Shown: in pieces, positions 1-8,928 of the stretch
Position numbering within the stretch: position 1 is the first letter of the stretch
How the letters are laid out: every line of letters starts with the position of its first letter
Notes under the pieces: generated by a model
Told to the model about the DNA's origin: nothing
What the model saw: only the letters and a program-made list of their open reading frames with translations
Databases searched by the model: none
Assembly (NCBI RefSeq): GCF_004799495.1
Contig: NZ_SSMY01000011.1
Span: 248,001 to 312,000 of the forward strand
Length of the DNA stretch: 64,000 nucleotides
Reading direction: 5' to 3'
From: Sphingomonas sp.
GTDB lineage: Bacteria; Pseudomonadota; Alphaproteobacteria; Sphingomonadales; Sphingomonadaceae
Made by a program: the position numbers and the translations under genes

Positions 1-482
1 TGTTGACCGCCAAGAGCGAAGAGACCGACCGCATCGTGGGGCTCGAAATGGGCGCCGACGATTATGTCGTGAAGCCGTTTTCGCCGCGCGAGCTGGCAAC
101 GCGCGCCAAGGTCATCCTGCGCCGTGCCGCCGCGACCGGCAACCGCCAGCACGCGCCCGAAAGCGGGTCCTACGCCTTTGCCGGCTGGGTGCTGAAGACC
201 GGCGAGCGTGCGCTGGTCGACCGCGAAGGCGTGTCGGTTCCGCTGTCGACCGGCGAATACAATCTGCTCCACGCGCTCGCATTGCGCCCGCGCCAGGTGC
301 TGACGCGTGACCAGTTGCTCGACCTGACCCAGGGGCGCGAGGCGATGGCGTTCGACCGCGCGATCGACAATCAGGTCAGCCGGTTACGCCGCAAGATCGA
401 AACCGACCCCAAGAACCCCGAACTGATCAAGACTGTGTGGGGCGGCGGTTATACACTCGCGGCGGAGGTGACTCGCCTTTGA
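1..482 (+). CDS. OmpR-family response regulator, C-terminal part (5' end cut by window edge)
   Basis: The open frame enters from the left edge, so the N-terminus with the phosphoacceptor aspartate is missing. What remains is the end of the receiver domain (conserved Thr/Lys region with GADDYVVKPFSPREL) followed by a winged-helix DNA-binding domain with the typical DNQVSRLRRKIE recognition helix and the GGGYTL wing. It is a transcription factor phosphorylated by a sensor kinase. The stop codon overlaps the start of the kinase gene by one base (TGATG arrangement), so the two are translationally coupled partners. The signal and the target genes cannot be told from the sequence. Confidence 0.93.
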   Translation, partial: LTAKSEETDRIVGLEMGADDYVVKPFSPRELATRAKVILRRAAATGNRQHAPESGSYAFAGWVLKTGERALVDREGVSVPLSTGEYNLLHALALRPRQVLTRDQLLDLTQGREAMAFDRAIDNQVSRLRRKIETDPKNPELIKTVWGGGYTLAAEVTRL

Positions 483-1855
483 TGCTGTGGCCGCGCAACC
501 TGCCGGGGCAGATGGCGGTGCTGGTCGCGCTCGCATTGTTCGTGGCCCAAGCGATCAATTTCGGCTTCACGCTCCACGATCGCCAGCAATTCCGGCTCGA
601 GCAAGTCGTCGGCCCGGTCTCGGCGCGGATCATCGACGCGACGCAGAACCCGCGCGGGCGCGACCCGGTGGTCGATGCGCGCCTGTCGATCCTGCGCCCG
701 GGCGAGACGCCGTGGGACCGCTTTCGCCCGCGCCCGCAAGCCGACAATCCAATGCCGGGTGGGCTGCCCCGGCGCCACGATGTCGAGAACGACATCCGCC
801 GCAAGCTGAGCGAGGCTGGCATTCCGGTCGCCAATGTCATTGCCGCGATCCGCATGGTCGGCCCGAATGACCCGCGATTGTCGCGCCTGCCGCGCTATCG
901 CGCGGAACGATTGCGCATGACCGGCACCGAAATGCTGATCGCGGTGGAACAACCGGGTGCTGGCTGGTGGGTGCAGGGTGTGGCGTGGGACGATTCCGAC
1001 TGGTCGATCCTGCGCGGGCTGATCGGGCAGACGCTCGTCCTCTACGCGATCGTGCTGCTGCCGGTGCTGTGGGCAACGCGGCGAATCGCGCGGCCGCTGC
1101 GCAAGCTCGCCAGTGCCGCCCGGCGCTTCCATCCCGGTGAAGAAGAGGGTCCGATCGAGGAAAGCGGACCGCACGACGTCCGCACGCTGATCACCGCGTT
1201 CAACCAGCTGCGCACACGCGTGACGGCGATGCTGGACGAAAAGGACCGCATGCTGGGCGCGATCGGGCACGATCTGCGCACTCCGCTCGCCGCGCTGCGC
1301 GTACGGATCGAATCGGTCGATGACGACGACGACCGCGCCAAGATGGCGGACACGATCGACGAGATGAACGGCACGCTTGATGATATCCTGTCGCTCGCCA
1401 GGCTGGGACGGCCGAGCGAGCCGGTGACCGAGGTCGACCTCGCCGCACTGGTCGATGCGGTGGTCGAGGATTTCCGCGACCTTGGGAAACAAGTCGATTT
1501 CGCCGAGAGCGAGCGGCTGAAGATGCGGCTGCGCCCGTCGCTGATGCGCCGCGCGGTGCGCAACCTGATCGAGAATGCGGTCAAATATGGCGGCGGCGCG
1601 GAAGTGTTCCTGCGGCCCGGCCTGCATTCGGTCGAGATTACTGTTTGCGATAGCGGGCCCGGCATCCCGCCCGAGCGGATCGGCGAAGTGTTCGAGGCGT
1701 TCACGCGGCTCGAAAGCTCGCGCAACAAGGAGACCGGCGGGATCGGGCTCGGCCTCGCGCTGGCCCATGCGATCGTGCGCGAAGCCGGCGGCGACATTCG
1801 CCTCACGAACCGCCCCGAAGGCGGGCTCGCCGCGACGATCACGCTGCCGCGCTAG
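482..1855 (+). CDS. Membrane sensor histidine kinase, partner of upstream response regulator
   Basis: A 457-residue transmembrane kinase. There is a membrane segment near residues 11-29, a periplasmic sensor region of about 150 residues, a second membrane segment near 180-200, then HAMP, a HisKA dimerisation domain with the phosphorylated histidine at 263 (IGHDLRTPLA), and an ATPase domain with N box (NLIENAVKYG), G1 (DSGPGIP) and G2 (GIGLGLALAH). I chose the ATG at 482, which overlaps the regulator stop codon, over an upstream in-frame ATG at 437 that lies inside the regulator gene. The architecture is EnvZ-like, but the sensor region is not one I recognise, so the signal is unknown. The stop codon is shared with the convergent transporter gene through a CTAG. 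Confidence 0.93.
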   Translation: MLWPRNLPGQMAVLVALALFVAQAINFGFTLHDRQQFRLEQVVGPVSARIIDATQNPRGRDPVVDARLSILRPGETPWDRFRPRPQADNPMPGGLPRRHDVENDIRRKLSEAGIPVANVIAAIRMVGPNDPRLSRLPRYRAERLRMTGTEMLIAVEQPGAGWWVQGVAWDDSDWSILRGLIGQTLVLYAIVLLPVLWATRRIARPLRKLASAARRFHPGEEEGPIEESGPHDVRTLITAFNQLRTRVTAMLDEKDRMLGAIGHDLRTPLAALRVRIESVDDDDDRAKMADTIDEMNGTLDDILSLARLGRPSEPVTEVDLAALVDAVVEDFRDLGKQVDFAESERLKMRLRPSLMRRAVRNLIENAVKYGGGAEVFLRPGLHSVEITVCDSGPGIPPERIGEVFEAFTRLESSRNKETGGIGLGLALAHAIVREAGGDIRLTNRPEGGLAATITLPR

Positions 1856-3369
1856 GCGGCCGGTCGCCGGGTGCCGGTCTCGTTGCGCACGAGCAGCATC
1901 GCCGCCGCCGCCAGCATCATCACCCCCGCCGCGACCGCCATCGTCCAGATCGGCTCCTTCGGGAAGAAGGCGTGGATGATCGCCCCCATCACCGTCGCCA
2001 CCACCAGCTGCGGCAGCACGATGAAGAAGTTGAAGATGCCCATGTAGATGCCGAACTTCTGCGGCGGCAGCACGCTGGCGAGGATCACGTACGGCATCGT
2101 CAGGATCGAGGCCCAGGCGAACCCGACCCCGATCATCGGCAGCAACAGCATCTGCGGATCGCGGATGACCAATAGCGAGGCGAAGCTGGCGCCGCCGATC
2201 AGCAGACAGACAATGTGCGTGCGCGCCGCCCCGATCCGCTTCGCCAGCAGCGGCAGCACGAACGCCGCGACCGCCGCCACGCCGTTGTAGACGGAGAACA
2301 GCACGCCAACCCAATCGGCGCCGTCGTTATACGCTTTCGCGGCGGTATCGGTCGAATGAAACACATATTGCGCGACCACCGGGGTCGTGTAGATCCACAG
2401 GATGAACAGCGCGAGCCACGAGAAGAATTGCGCCAAGGCCAGCCGCTTCATCTGATCGGGCATGGTCACCAGATCGCTCATGATCTGGACCAGCGCATTG
2501 TCCCGATCGCCGCGGATCATCGCGGTGGCGACTAGCATCAGCGCCCCCGCTCCGGTCAGGATGCCGCCCAGGACATAGAGATCGCGTTCGAGCGACCAAT
2601 GATGGATCGCCGCGATCAGCACCACGCCCAGCCCGAGCAGCGTGAGACCGGCGCGGGTCAGCACCGCCGGCAGCCCGCCGACGGCCGGCGTTTCGCGATG
2701 CCCCTCCCCGGCATCGCCGAACGCCGCCATTTGCTCGGGCGGATATTCGCGCGTGGTCAGCACGGTCCACAGCACCGCGCCGAAGATCGCGACGCCGCCG
2801 AGGTAGAAGGAATAGCGCACCGAATCCGGAATGCCGCCCGTCGCCGCGACGTTGCTGACGCCCAATTTCGCCAGCGCGAACGGCGCCAGGCTGCCGATTA
2901 CCGCGCCCGCGCCGATGAACGCGGTCTGGAAGGCATAGCCCGCGGTACGCTGCGATGGCGCGACCATGTCGCCGACGAACGCGCGGAACGGCTCCATCGA
3001 CACGTTGATCGACGCGTCGAGCATCCATAGCAGCAGCGCCGCGACGAGCAGCACGCCCGCGTTTGGCATGCCGAAGAGCGCCAGCGCGGCGAGCGTCGCG
3101 CCCGCGAGGAAATAGGGGCGCCGCCGCCCGAATCGGCCCCAGGTGCGGTCGCTGAAATGGCCGATGACCGGCTGCACCAACAGGCCGGTCACCGGTCCCG
3201 CGATCCACAGCAACGCCAGGCTGCCGACGTCGCTGCCGAGCGACTGGAAGATGCGGCTGACGTTGGCGTTCTGCAGCCCGAACGCGATCTGGATGCCGAA
3301 GAACCCGAACGAGATGTTCCACAGCCCGCGCCAGTTCTGCCGCGGCTTCGTCGCCGTCATCGCGTCCAT
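1852..3369 (-). CDS. SLC45-type MFS sugar permease (maltose/maltooligosaccharide uptake candidate)
   Basis: A 505-residue protein with about 12 hydrophobic segments and the [13 protein letters not shown] loop typical of SLC45/GPH sugar:cation symporters. Family members move maltose or sucrose across the inner membrane; Caulobacter has a comparable permease (malY) in its maltose locus. Here it lies directly downstream of the LacI regulator on the same strand, with the regulator stop overlapping the ATG (TGATG), so the pair forms an operon facing away from the amylase and receptor genes. A GTG one codon upstream is an alternative start. Maltose specificity is inferred from context, not from residues. 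Confidence 0.88.
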   Translation of the reverse strand: MDAMTATKPRQNWRGLWNISFGFFGIQIAFGLQNANVSRIFQSLGSDVGSLALLWIAGPVTGLLVQPVIGHFSDRTWGRFGRRRPYFLAGATLAALALFGMPNAGVLLVAALLLWMLDASINVSMEPFRAFVGDMVAPSQRTAGYAFQTAFIGAGAVIGSLAPFALAKLGVSNVAATGGIPDSVRYSFYLGGVAIFGAVLWTVLTTREYPPEQMAAFGDAGEGHRETPAVGGLPAVLTRAGLTLLGLGVVLIAAIHHWSLERDLYVLGGILTGAGALMLVATAMIRGDRDNALVQIMSDLVTMPDQMKRLALAQFFSWLALFILWIYTTPVVAQYVFHSTDTAAKAYNDGADWVGVLFSVYNGVAAVAAFVLPLLAKRIGAARTHIVCLLIGGASFASLLVIRDPQMLLLPMIGVGFAWASILTMPYVILASVLPPQKFGIYMGIFNFFIVLPQLVVATVMGAIIHAFFPKEPIWTMAVAAGVMMLAAAAMLLVRNETGTRRPAA

Positions 3370-4400
3370 CACTTCGCCTCGCTGGTCGAACGGCGCACGA
3401 TCAGACGCGGCGGGAGCATCATCGCTTCGGTCGGCTGCGCGCGGATTCGGCGGAGCAGATTGTCGACGAGCATTTCGCCGGCCTTGGCATAATCCTGCGC
3501 GATCGTGGTCAGCGGCGGGTGCGACAGGCTCGCCGCCGGGATGTCGTCGAACCCGACCACCGACACGTCGCGCGGCACGTTGAGCCCGGCCTCATCAAGC
3601 GCGCGCATCGCGCCGATCGCGATCAGGTCGCTCGCGGCGAAGATCGCGTCGAAAGCAATCCCGCGTGCGATCAGCGTCTGCGCGGCTTCGTATCCCGACG
3701 CCTCGGTGGTGATCGCATCGACCTGCAACGCCGGGTCGGGCACAATCCCCGCCTCGGCCATCGCCGCGCACGCGCCGCGATAGCGCTCCTCGAGCTCGGG
3801 TGAATGGCTCGACGCTTCGCCCAGAAACGCGATCCGCTGGCGGCCGAGCCCGATCAAATGCGCCGCCGCATCGCGCCCGCCGCGGAAATTGTCGCACCCG
3901 ATCGTCGTCCCCGGCTGCCCCGGCTGGACCGACCCCCAGCGAACGAAATGCGTGCCCTGCGCCTCGAGCTGTTCGAGCCGCGCGCGGTAGGTCTCGTAAT
4001 CGCCGTAACCGAGCAGAATGATCCCATCCGCCTTGTGGCTGTCCTCGTAATCGACGTGCCAGTTCGATGAGAGCTGCTGGAACGAGGTGAGCAGGTCGTA
4101 CCCCCGCAAGGCGCACGTCCGCGCGATCGACCCCAGCATCGACAGGAAGAACGGGTTGATCAGCGAATCGTCTGGCGTCGGGTCCTCGAAGAACAAGAGC
4201 GCCAGCGTGTTGGTGTGGCGGCTGCGCAGCGACGAGGCATTCTTGTCGACCTTGTAATTGAGCTGCGCGGCGATCGCCTCGATCCGCTTGCGCGTCGCCT
4301 CGTTCACCGTCGGGTCACCGCGCAGCGCGCGCGACACGGTCGGCTGCGACACGCCGGCGCGCTGCGCGATGTCGAACGATGTCGGCTTATCGGTCAGCAT
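3369..4400 (-). CDS. LacI-family transcriptional repressor of the maltodextrin locus
   Basis: A 343-residue regulator with an N-terminal LacI helix-turn-helix ([17 protein letters not shown]), hinge helix, and a periplasmic-binding-protein-like sugar sensor domain ending with the family motif [10 protein letters not shown]. The ATG at 4400 is preceded by GGGAGAG at a good distance; an in-frame upstream extension lacks family similarity. It should bind a palindromic operator and release it when sugar binds. Two copies of such a palindrome lie in the promoter regions of the neighbouring amylase and TonB receptor genes, which makes this protein their likely regulator, and perhaps also its own. 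The ligand is not known. Confidence 0.92.
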   Translation of the reverse strand: MLTDKPTSFDIAQRAGVSQPTVSRALRGDPTVNEATRKRIEAIAAQLNYKVDKNASSLRSRHTNTLALLFFEDPTPDDSLINPFFLSMLGSIARTCALRGYDLLTSFQQLSSNWHVDYEDSHKADGIILLGYGDYETYRARLEQLEAQGTHFVRWGSVQPGQPGTTIGCDNFRGGRDAAAHLIGLGRQRIAFLGEASSHSPELEERYRGACAAMAEAGIVPDPALQVDAITTEASGYEAAQTLIARGIAFDAIFAASDLIAIGAMRALDEAGLNVPRDVSVVGFDDIPAASLSHPPLTTIAQDYAKAGEMLVDNLLRRIRAQPTEAMMLPPRLIVRRSTSEAK

Positions 4401-4566
4401 CGCGCGCCGGACTCTCCCACTGCCGGCCGTCGAGCGCGGCCGGGTCGGCACGAGTGTAGCGGCGCTCGCAGCGGCGCGATAGGGTTCGCTCGGCAAGATC
4501 AATCCCCTCCCCCGGATGCTTATGTCAAACAGGCTAAGCGGGCGTGGCGGAGGCGGATACATCGCA

Positions 4567-4580
4567 ACATACGTATTCAG
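4567..4580. promoter_or_regulatory. Putative LacI-family operator, copy 1
   Basis: The 14-base sequence ACATACGTATTCAG contains the perfect 8-base palindrome ATACGTAT (4569-4576). It lies between the divergent repressor and amylase genes, 50 bases upstream of the amylase ATG. The reverse complement of the same 14 bases occurs once more, at 6053-6066 ahead of the TonB receptor. LacI-family operators are short palindromes with a central CG, which fits. Binding has not been shown. Confidence 0.65.
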
Positions 4581-4629
4581 CCGGCAAGGTGGCGCGGGCG
4601 TGGCACAAGGACCGGAACGGGAGGACGGG

Positions 4630-6009
4630 ATGCTGAAACCGATCGCGCTGGCGTTGCTCGCGAGCCTGAGCCTGGCGGTCGCCGCCGACGCCGCGACCCC
4701 GCCCGATCGCTACGCGCCCAAACCCTATGTCACGCTCAAGCACCCGGCCTGGTCGAAGGACGCAATCCTCTACCAGCTCAACACGCGCCAGTTCACGCCC
4801 GAAGGCACGTTCCGGGCCGCGGAGAAGCAATTACCGCGGCTCAAGGCGCTGGGGGTCGACATCATCTGGCTGATGCCGGTCAACCCGATCGGGGTGCAGA
4901 ACCGCAAGGGCACGCTCGGCAGCCCCTACTCCGTTCGGGACTATTACGGCGTGAACCCGGAGTTCGGGACGCTCGCCGATCTCAAATCGTTCGTGAATAC
5001 CGCGCACAGACTGGGCCTGCACGTTATCCTCGATTGGGTCGCCAACCACACCGCGTGGGACAATTCGCTCCACGCCCAGCACCCCGACTGGTACGAGCAC
5101 GACTGGAAGGGCGCGAACCGCCCGACGCCGTGGTGGGACTGGTCCGACATTATCGACCTCGACTATTCGAAACCGGGGCTACGCCGGTACATGACCGACG
5201 CGATGAAATATTGGGTGCGGACCGCCGGGATCGACGGCTTCCGTTGCGACGTCGCGGGGTATGTGCCGCTCGATTTCTGGGAGAATGCGCGGGCCGAGCT
5301 CGACGCGATCAAGCCCGTCTTCATGCTCGCCGAGTTCGACCAGCGCGACGTTCACCGCGCGGCGTTCGACGCGAGCTATGCGTGGAAATGGAACAACGCG
5401 ATGGCCGATATCGCTGCGGGCAAGGCCGATGTCGGCGCGCTGTTCGGCTATTATTCGGAAGTCCAGAGCGCGTGGCCGGCCGAGGCGATGCGGATGACCT
5501 ATACCGAGAACCACGACCAGAATGCGTGGGAAGGGACCGAGTTCGAACGCTTCGGCAAGGCGCTGCCGGCCGCGATCGTGCTGTCGTTCGTCGGCGAGGG
5601 CTTGCCGCTGATCTACAACGGTCAGGAAGCGGGCAATCCCAGGCGGCTCAAGTTCTTCGAGCGCGACCCGATCGAGTGGCGCGACCATCCCAACAACGAT
5701 CTGTTCAAGCGGCTGATCGCGTTCCGCAAAAGCCATCCAGCGCTGTGGAACGCGCCGTGGGGCGCAGCGATGACGCCGGTGGTCAACAGTGCGCCCACGA
5801 AGGTGCTGTCGTTCGTCCGCGCGAAGAACGGCGACAAGGTGTTCGCGCTGTTCAACCTGTCGGGCGATCCGCAGACGGTAAGCTTCACCGACGGGCCGAG
5901 CGACGGCAGTTATGTCGACTTCGCCGACGGCTCGGCGCTGATGATTACGCGCGCCACAACCGTCAAGCTCGCGCCGTGGAGCTATCGCGTGCTCGCGACA
6001 TCGCGCTAA
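4630..6009 (+). CDS. Exported alpha-amylase family (GH13) glycosidase
   Basis: A 459-residue protein with an N-terminal signal peptide ending near AADA and a GH13 barrel. The four conserved regions are visible: DWVANH (135-140), GFRCD with nucleophile D207, AEFD with acid/base E235, and ENHD with transition-state stabiliser D296. The ATG at 4630 has a strong GGGAGGA ribosome site; an upstream in-frame ATG would put the signal peptide internally. The enzyme should cut alpha-glucosidic bonds in maltodextrin in the periplasm or outside. It is transcribed divergently from the repressor, with an operator-like palindrome in its leader. The exact product pattern (amylase, neopullulanase or maltogenic) cannot be read from sequence. 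Confidence 0.92.
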   Translation: MLKPIALALLASLSLAVAADAATPPDRYAPKPYVTLKHPAWSKDAILYQLNTRQFTPEGTFRAAEKQLPRLKALGVDIIWLMPVNPIGVQNRKGTLGSPYSVRDYYGVNPEFGTLADLKSFVNTAHRLGLHVILDWVANHTAWDNSLHAQHPDWYEHDWKGANRPTPWWDWSDIIDLDYSKPGLRRYMTDAMKYWVRTAGIDGFRCDVAGYVPLDFWENARAELDAIKPVFMLAEFDQRDVHRAAFDASYAWKWNNAMADIAAGKADVGALFGYYSEVQSAWPAEAMRMTYTENHDQNAWEGTEFERFGKALPAAIVLSFVGEGLPLIYNGQEAGNPRRLKFFERDPIEWRDHPNNDLFKRLIAFRKSHPALWNAPWGAAMTPVVNSAPTKVLSFVRAKNGDKVFALFNLSGDPQTVSFTDGPSDGSYVDFADGSALMITRATTVKLAPWSYRVLATSR

Positions 6010-6052
6010 ATCGTCAGCGATGCAGCCGTGCAACACCGGCGAATGCATAATC

Positions 6053-6066
6053 CTGAATACGTATGT
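6053..6066. promoter_or_regulatory. Putative LacI-family operator, copy 2
   Basis: CTGAATACGTATGT is the exact reverse complement of the operator-like site at 4567-4580 and carries the same ATACGTAT core (6057-6064). It sits between the first amylase gene and the TonB receptor, just upstream of a possible -35 element. This placement suggests that the receptor and the genes behind it have their own regulated promoter. Confidence 0.65.
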
Positions 6067-6072
6067 GGCCGC

Positions 6073-6101
6073 CTTGGCCGCTTATGCCCCGCATCATAGA
6101 G
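6073..6101 (+). promoter_or_regulatory. Possible promoter of the TonB receptor operon
   Basis: CTTGGC (6073-6078) and ATAGAG (6096-6101), 17 bases apart, resemble the alphaproteobacterial housekeeping pattern CTTGAC-N17-CTATAT. It lies 7 bases downstream of the operator-like palindrome and 74 bases before the receptor ATG. The -10 match is weak, so this is tentative. Confidence 0.35.
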
Positions 6102-6174
6102 CGCTTGCATCTGCAACGCGCCGTGTGGGCGCGTGCCGAAGCCACATATGGCGCGGCCGCAAGGGGAGGAATTC

Positions 6175-8871
6175 ATGACCGTTTCTCGTTCGCTCCGTCG
6201 TACCGACCTGGCGCTCCGCGTCAGCGGCATCGCGCTCGCCGGAGCCTTGGCAATGGCCGCGTCGCCCGCCTTCGCGCAGACGACGCCTGCACCTGCGACC
6301 GGCGATCAGGCGGCGTCCGACGATCAAAGCAACGACATCGTCATTTCGAGCTTCCGCAACGCGCTGCGCACCGCAACCGCGAAGAAGAAGAATTCGGAGC
6401 AGGTCGTCGAGTCGGTGTCGGCCGAAGATATCGGCAAGCTGCCCGACAACGGCATCGGTGAATCGATCGCCCGCCTCCCCGGCATTTCCGCGCAGCGCAA
6501 CGCCGGCCGCGCGAACATCATCTCGATCCGCGGCTTCGGTCCGGACTTTTCGAGCACGACGCTGAACGGGCGGCAGCAGACCACCACCAACGACAGCCGC
6601 GCGGTTGAATTCGACCAATATCCGTCGCAAATCCTAGCCGGAGTGGACGTCTACAAGACCGCCGAGGCGGACAAGACCGCGGGCGGGCTGGTCGGCAGCA
6701 TCGACCTGCGCACGGTCCGTCCGCTCGATGTCGGCAAGCGCGTCTTCGCTGTCGGCGTGCGTGGCACGTTGGTCGACCAGAAGCTCGACCCCAATTCGAG
6801 CAACAAGGGCTATAGCGGCTTCGCGACCTTCGTCGACACGTTCGCCGGCGGCAAGGCGGGCATTTCGCTGTCGGCAGCCTACACCAACGACCCGTATCAG
6901 ACGCGCGACTTCAACGCCTGGGGCTTTGGTGGTTATCCCGGCGGTGCGCAGGGCATGAACGGCATCAAGACCTGGCTGGAAACCGACAAGCTGAAGCGCT
7001 TCGGCACGAATGGTACGTTCCAGGTGCGGCCCGACGACAATCTGACGATAACGATCGACGCTTTCTATTCGCACTTCGTCGACAAGATCGACCAGCGCGG
7101 GTTCGAAATGCCGTTCAATTGCGGCGGCGGGTGCGGCCACGACGCGATCAGCAACGTCACGTCGTCGGGCGGCCTCGTCACCGGGGCGACGATTACCGGC
7201 ACGCCGATCATCGAGAATTACGCCAACGATCGCACCGCCGATCAATATTCGGTCGGCTGGAATGCCAAGTGGAAGAACGACCGCGGCTGGAGCGTCATGG
7301 GCGACCTGAACTGGTCGCGCACCGATCGCGTCGACGATTCGATCCAGACGACGGCGGGCCTCGGCCGGGCGCTGCCCAATGCGACCGGGACCGTCAGCTA
7401 CACCACGACCCCGAACGGGCCGCAGTTCACCAGCAATTACAATGGCACGAACTCCGCGCTGGTGCTGACCGACGTCGAGGGCTGGAGCGGTTCGCCGGTC
7501 CAGGCCGGATATCGCAACACACGCAAGACGAAGGACGACCTCGTCGAAGCCAAGGCAGAGGTCGAGCGCGACATCGGCGGCTTCGTCAAGTCGATCAAGG
7601 TCGGCGCCGACTATACGACGCGCACCAAGGCGCTGACCGGGTTCGAAGGCTTCCTGAGCCCGCCGGGCGGTGCTGCGACCGCGGCCATCCCGTCGAACCT
7701 GCTGCTCGCCCCCGTCACGCTCGATCGGGGTCTCGGGACGATCATCGCCTATGATCCGCGCGCCATCATCAGCAACGGCGTGCTGGTCTTCTCGCCCAAT
7801 ATCGACGCCGGCAAGGGCGTCAATTACGGGACGGAGAAGGGCTATAACATCACCGAGAACGTCTGGACGCCCTATGCGATGGCGACGCTCGATGCCGATC
7901 TCGGCTCGGCGAAGCTGACGGGCAACATCGGCGTGCAGGGAATCCACACCAGCATCGCGTCGAGCAGCGTGCTCTTCCCGACGGTTCATGACAATTACTG
8001 GATGGTCCTGCCCAGCCTGAACCTGAACCTGCGGACGAACAGCGACTTCGTCATCCGCTTCGCCGCGTCGAAGGAAATGATGCGGCCGCGCCTGCCCGAC
8101 CTCAACAACGTGATCTCGTTCGGCTACGATCCCCAGCTCAAGATCTACTCGGGCGGCGGCGGCAACCCGCAGCTGCGGCCGTATCGCGCGACCGCGTTCG
8201 ACCTGAACTTCGAAAAGTATTTCGGTACGAAGGGCTATGTCGCGCTGCAGCTCTTCTACAAGAACATCGATACCTATATCGCGAGCGGAAACGGCATTTT
8301 CGACTTTGCCGGCCTGCCGGTACCGCCGAACCAGCCGGTCCCGCCGACGACGGTCGGCATCATCGGTGGCCAGGCGAACACGCATGGCGGCCACATGTAC
8401 GGTGCCGAAATCGCCGGCACGTTGCCGTTCGAAGTGTTCTCCAGCGCGCTGTCCGGTTTCGGGATCACCGGAGGTGCCGGGTACACCGAGACCAAGGTCT
8501 TCGATTTCAACAACAACCCGACGGTCATCCCGGGCTATTCGAAGTGGGTCGCCAGCGCGACCGTGTTCTTCGAAAAATACGGGTTCAGCGCGCGCGGCAG
8601 CATGCGGTATCGCTCGCAATACCTCGGTGACTTCGCGCTCTACAGTGGCGGGCTGGATCGCCAGACCGTGCTGGGCGAGACGATCTACGACGCGCAGGTC
8701 GGCTACGATTTCTCGTCCGGCGCGCTCAAGGGCCTGTCGCTCTACGTGTCGGGCCAGAACCTGACCGATACGCGATCGGCTACGCTGGGCATCGTGACGC
8801 AACCGCTGTCCTACCTGAAATATCAGAGCTACGGGCGCCGGTTCATCGCCGGGGCGACCTTCAAGTTCTGA
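6175..8871 (+). CDS. TonB-dependent outer-membrane receptor for maltodextrin-type sugars
   Basis: An 898-residue protein with a signal peptide cleaved after SPAFA, a plug domain (IGKLPDNGIGESIARLPGI, then SIRGFG) and a long beta-barrel ending in the aromatic residue F of FKF. The plug matches the large receptor family shared by Caulobacter, Xanthomonas and sphingomonads, whose members take up plant and starch sugars with energy from TonB-ExbBD. The ATG at 6175 follows GGGGAGGA. Its place between amylases and downstream of an operator-like site points to maltose or maltodextrin, like Caulobacter MalA. The substrate is inferred from the neighbours only. Confidence 0.9.
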   Translation: MTVSRSLRRTDLALRVSGIALAGALAMAASPAFAQTTPAPATGDQAASDDQSNDIVISSFRNALRTATAKKKNSEQVVESVSAEDIGKLPDNGIGESIARLPGISAQRNAGRANIISIRGFGPDFSSTTLNGRQQTTTNDSRAVEFDQYPSQILAGVDVYKTAEADKTAGGLVGSIDLRTVRPLDVGKRVFAVGVRGTLVDQKLDPNSSNKGYSGFATFVDTFAGGKAGISLSAAYTNDPYQTRDFNAWGFGGYPGGAQGMNGIKTWLETDKLKRFGTNGTFQVRPDDNLTITIDAFYSHFVDKIDQRGFEMPFNCGGGCGHDAISNVTSSGGLVTGATITGTPIIENYANDRTADQYSVGWNAKWKNDRGWSVMGDLNWSRTDRVDDSIQTTAGLGRALPNATGTVSYTTTPNGPQFTSNYNGTNSALVLTDVEGWSGSPVQAGYRNTRKTKDDLVEAKAEVERDIGGFVKSIKVGADYTTRTKALTGFEGFLSPPGGAATAAIPSNLLLAPVTLDRGLGTIIAYDPRAIISNGVLVFSPNIDAGKGVNYGTEKGYNITENVWTPYAMATLDADLGSAKLTGNIGVQGIHTSIASSSVLFPTVHDNYWMVLPSLNLNLRTNSDFVIRFAASKEMMRPRLPDLNNVISFGYDPQLKIYSGGGGNPQLRPYRATAFDLNFEKYFGTKGYVALQLFYKNIDTYIASGNGIFDFAGLPVPPNQPVPPTTVGIIGGQANTHGGHMYGAEIAGTLPFEVFSSALSGFGITGGAGYTETKVFDFNNNPTVIPGYSKWVASATVFFEKYGFSARGSMRYRSQYLGDFALYSGGLDRQTVLGETIYDAQVGYDFSSGALKGLSLYVSGQNLTDTRSATLGIVTQPLSYLKYQSYGRRFIAGATFKF

Positions 8872-8881
8872 TGACACGAAC

Positions 8882-8907
8882 CGCCTCGCCGGATAACCGG
8901 CGGGGCG
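8882..8907. terminator. Stem-loop between the TonB receptor and the halogenase-like gene
   Basis: An 11-base stem (8882-8892 pairing with 8897-8907, one G-T wobble) with loop ATAA starts 10 bases after the receptor stop. No T-run follows, so it is not a clear intrinsic terminator. It could stabilise the receptor transcript or reduce read-through, giving more receptor than enzymes. Confidence 0.5.
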
Positions 8908-8928
8908 CGTCGGTTGTGAAGGCAGTAC

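Noticed and set aside
449..2314. Long minus-strand open frame of over 600 codons across the kinase and the transporter end
   Set aside because: It runs antisense through two well-supported genes and is Arg/Gly/Ala-rich without any domain; this is typical of shadow frames in high-GC DNA.
4516..4629. Start of the first amylase at the upstream ATG (4516)
   Set aside because: It would place the operator-like site inside the coding region and the signal peptide inside the protein. The ATG at 4630 has a strong ribosome site.
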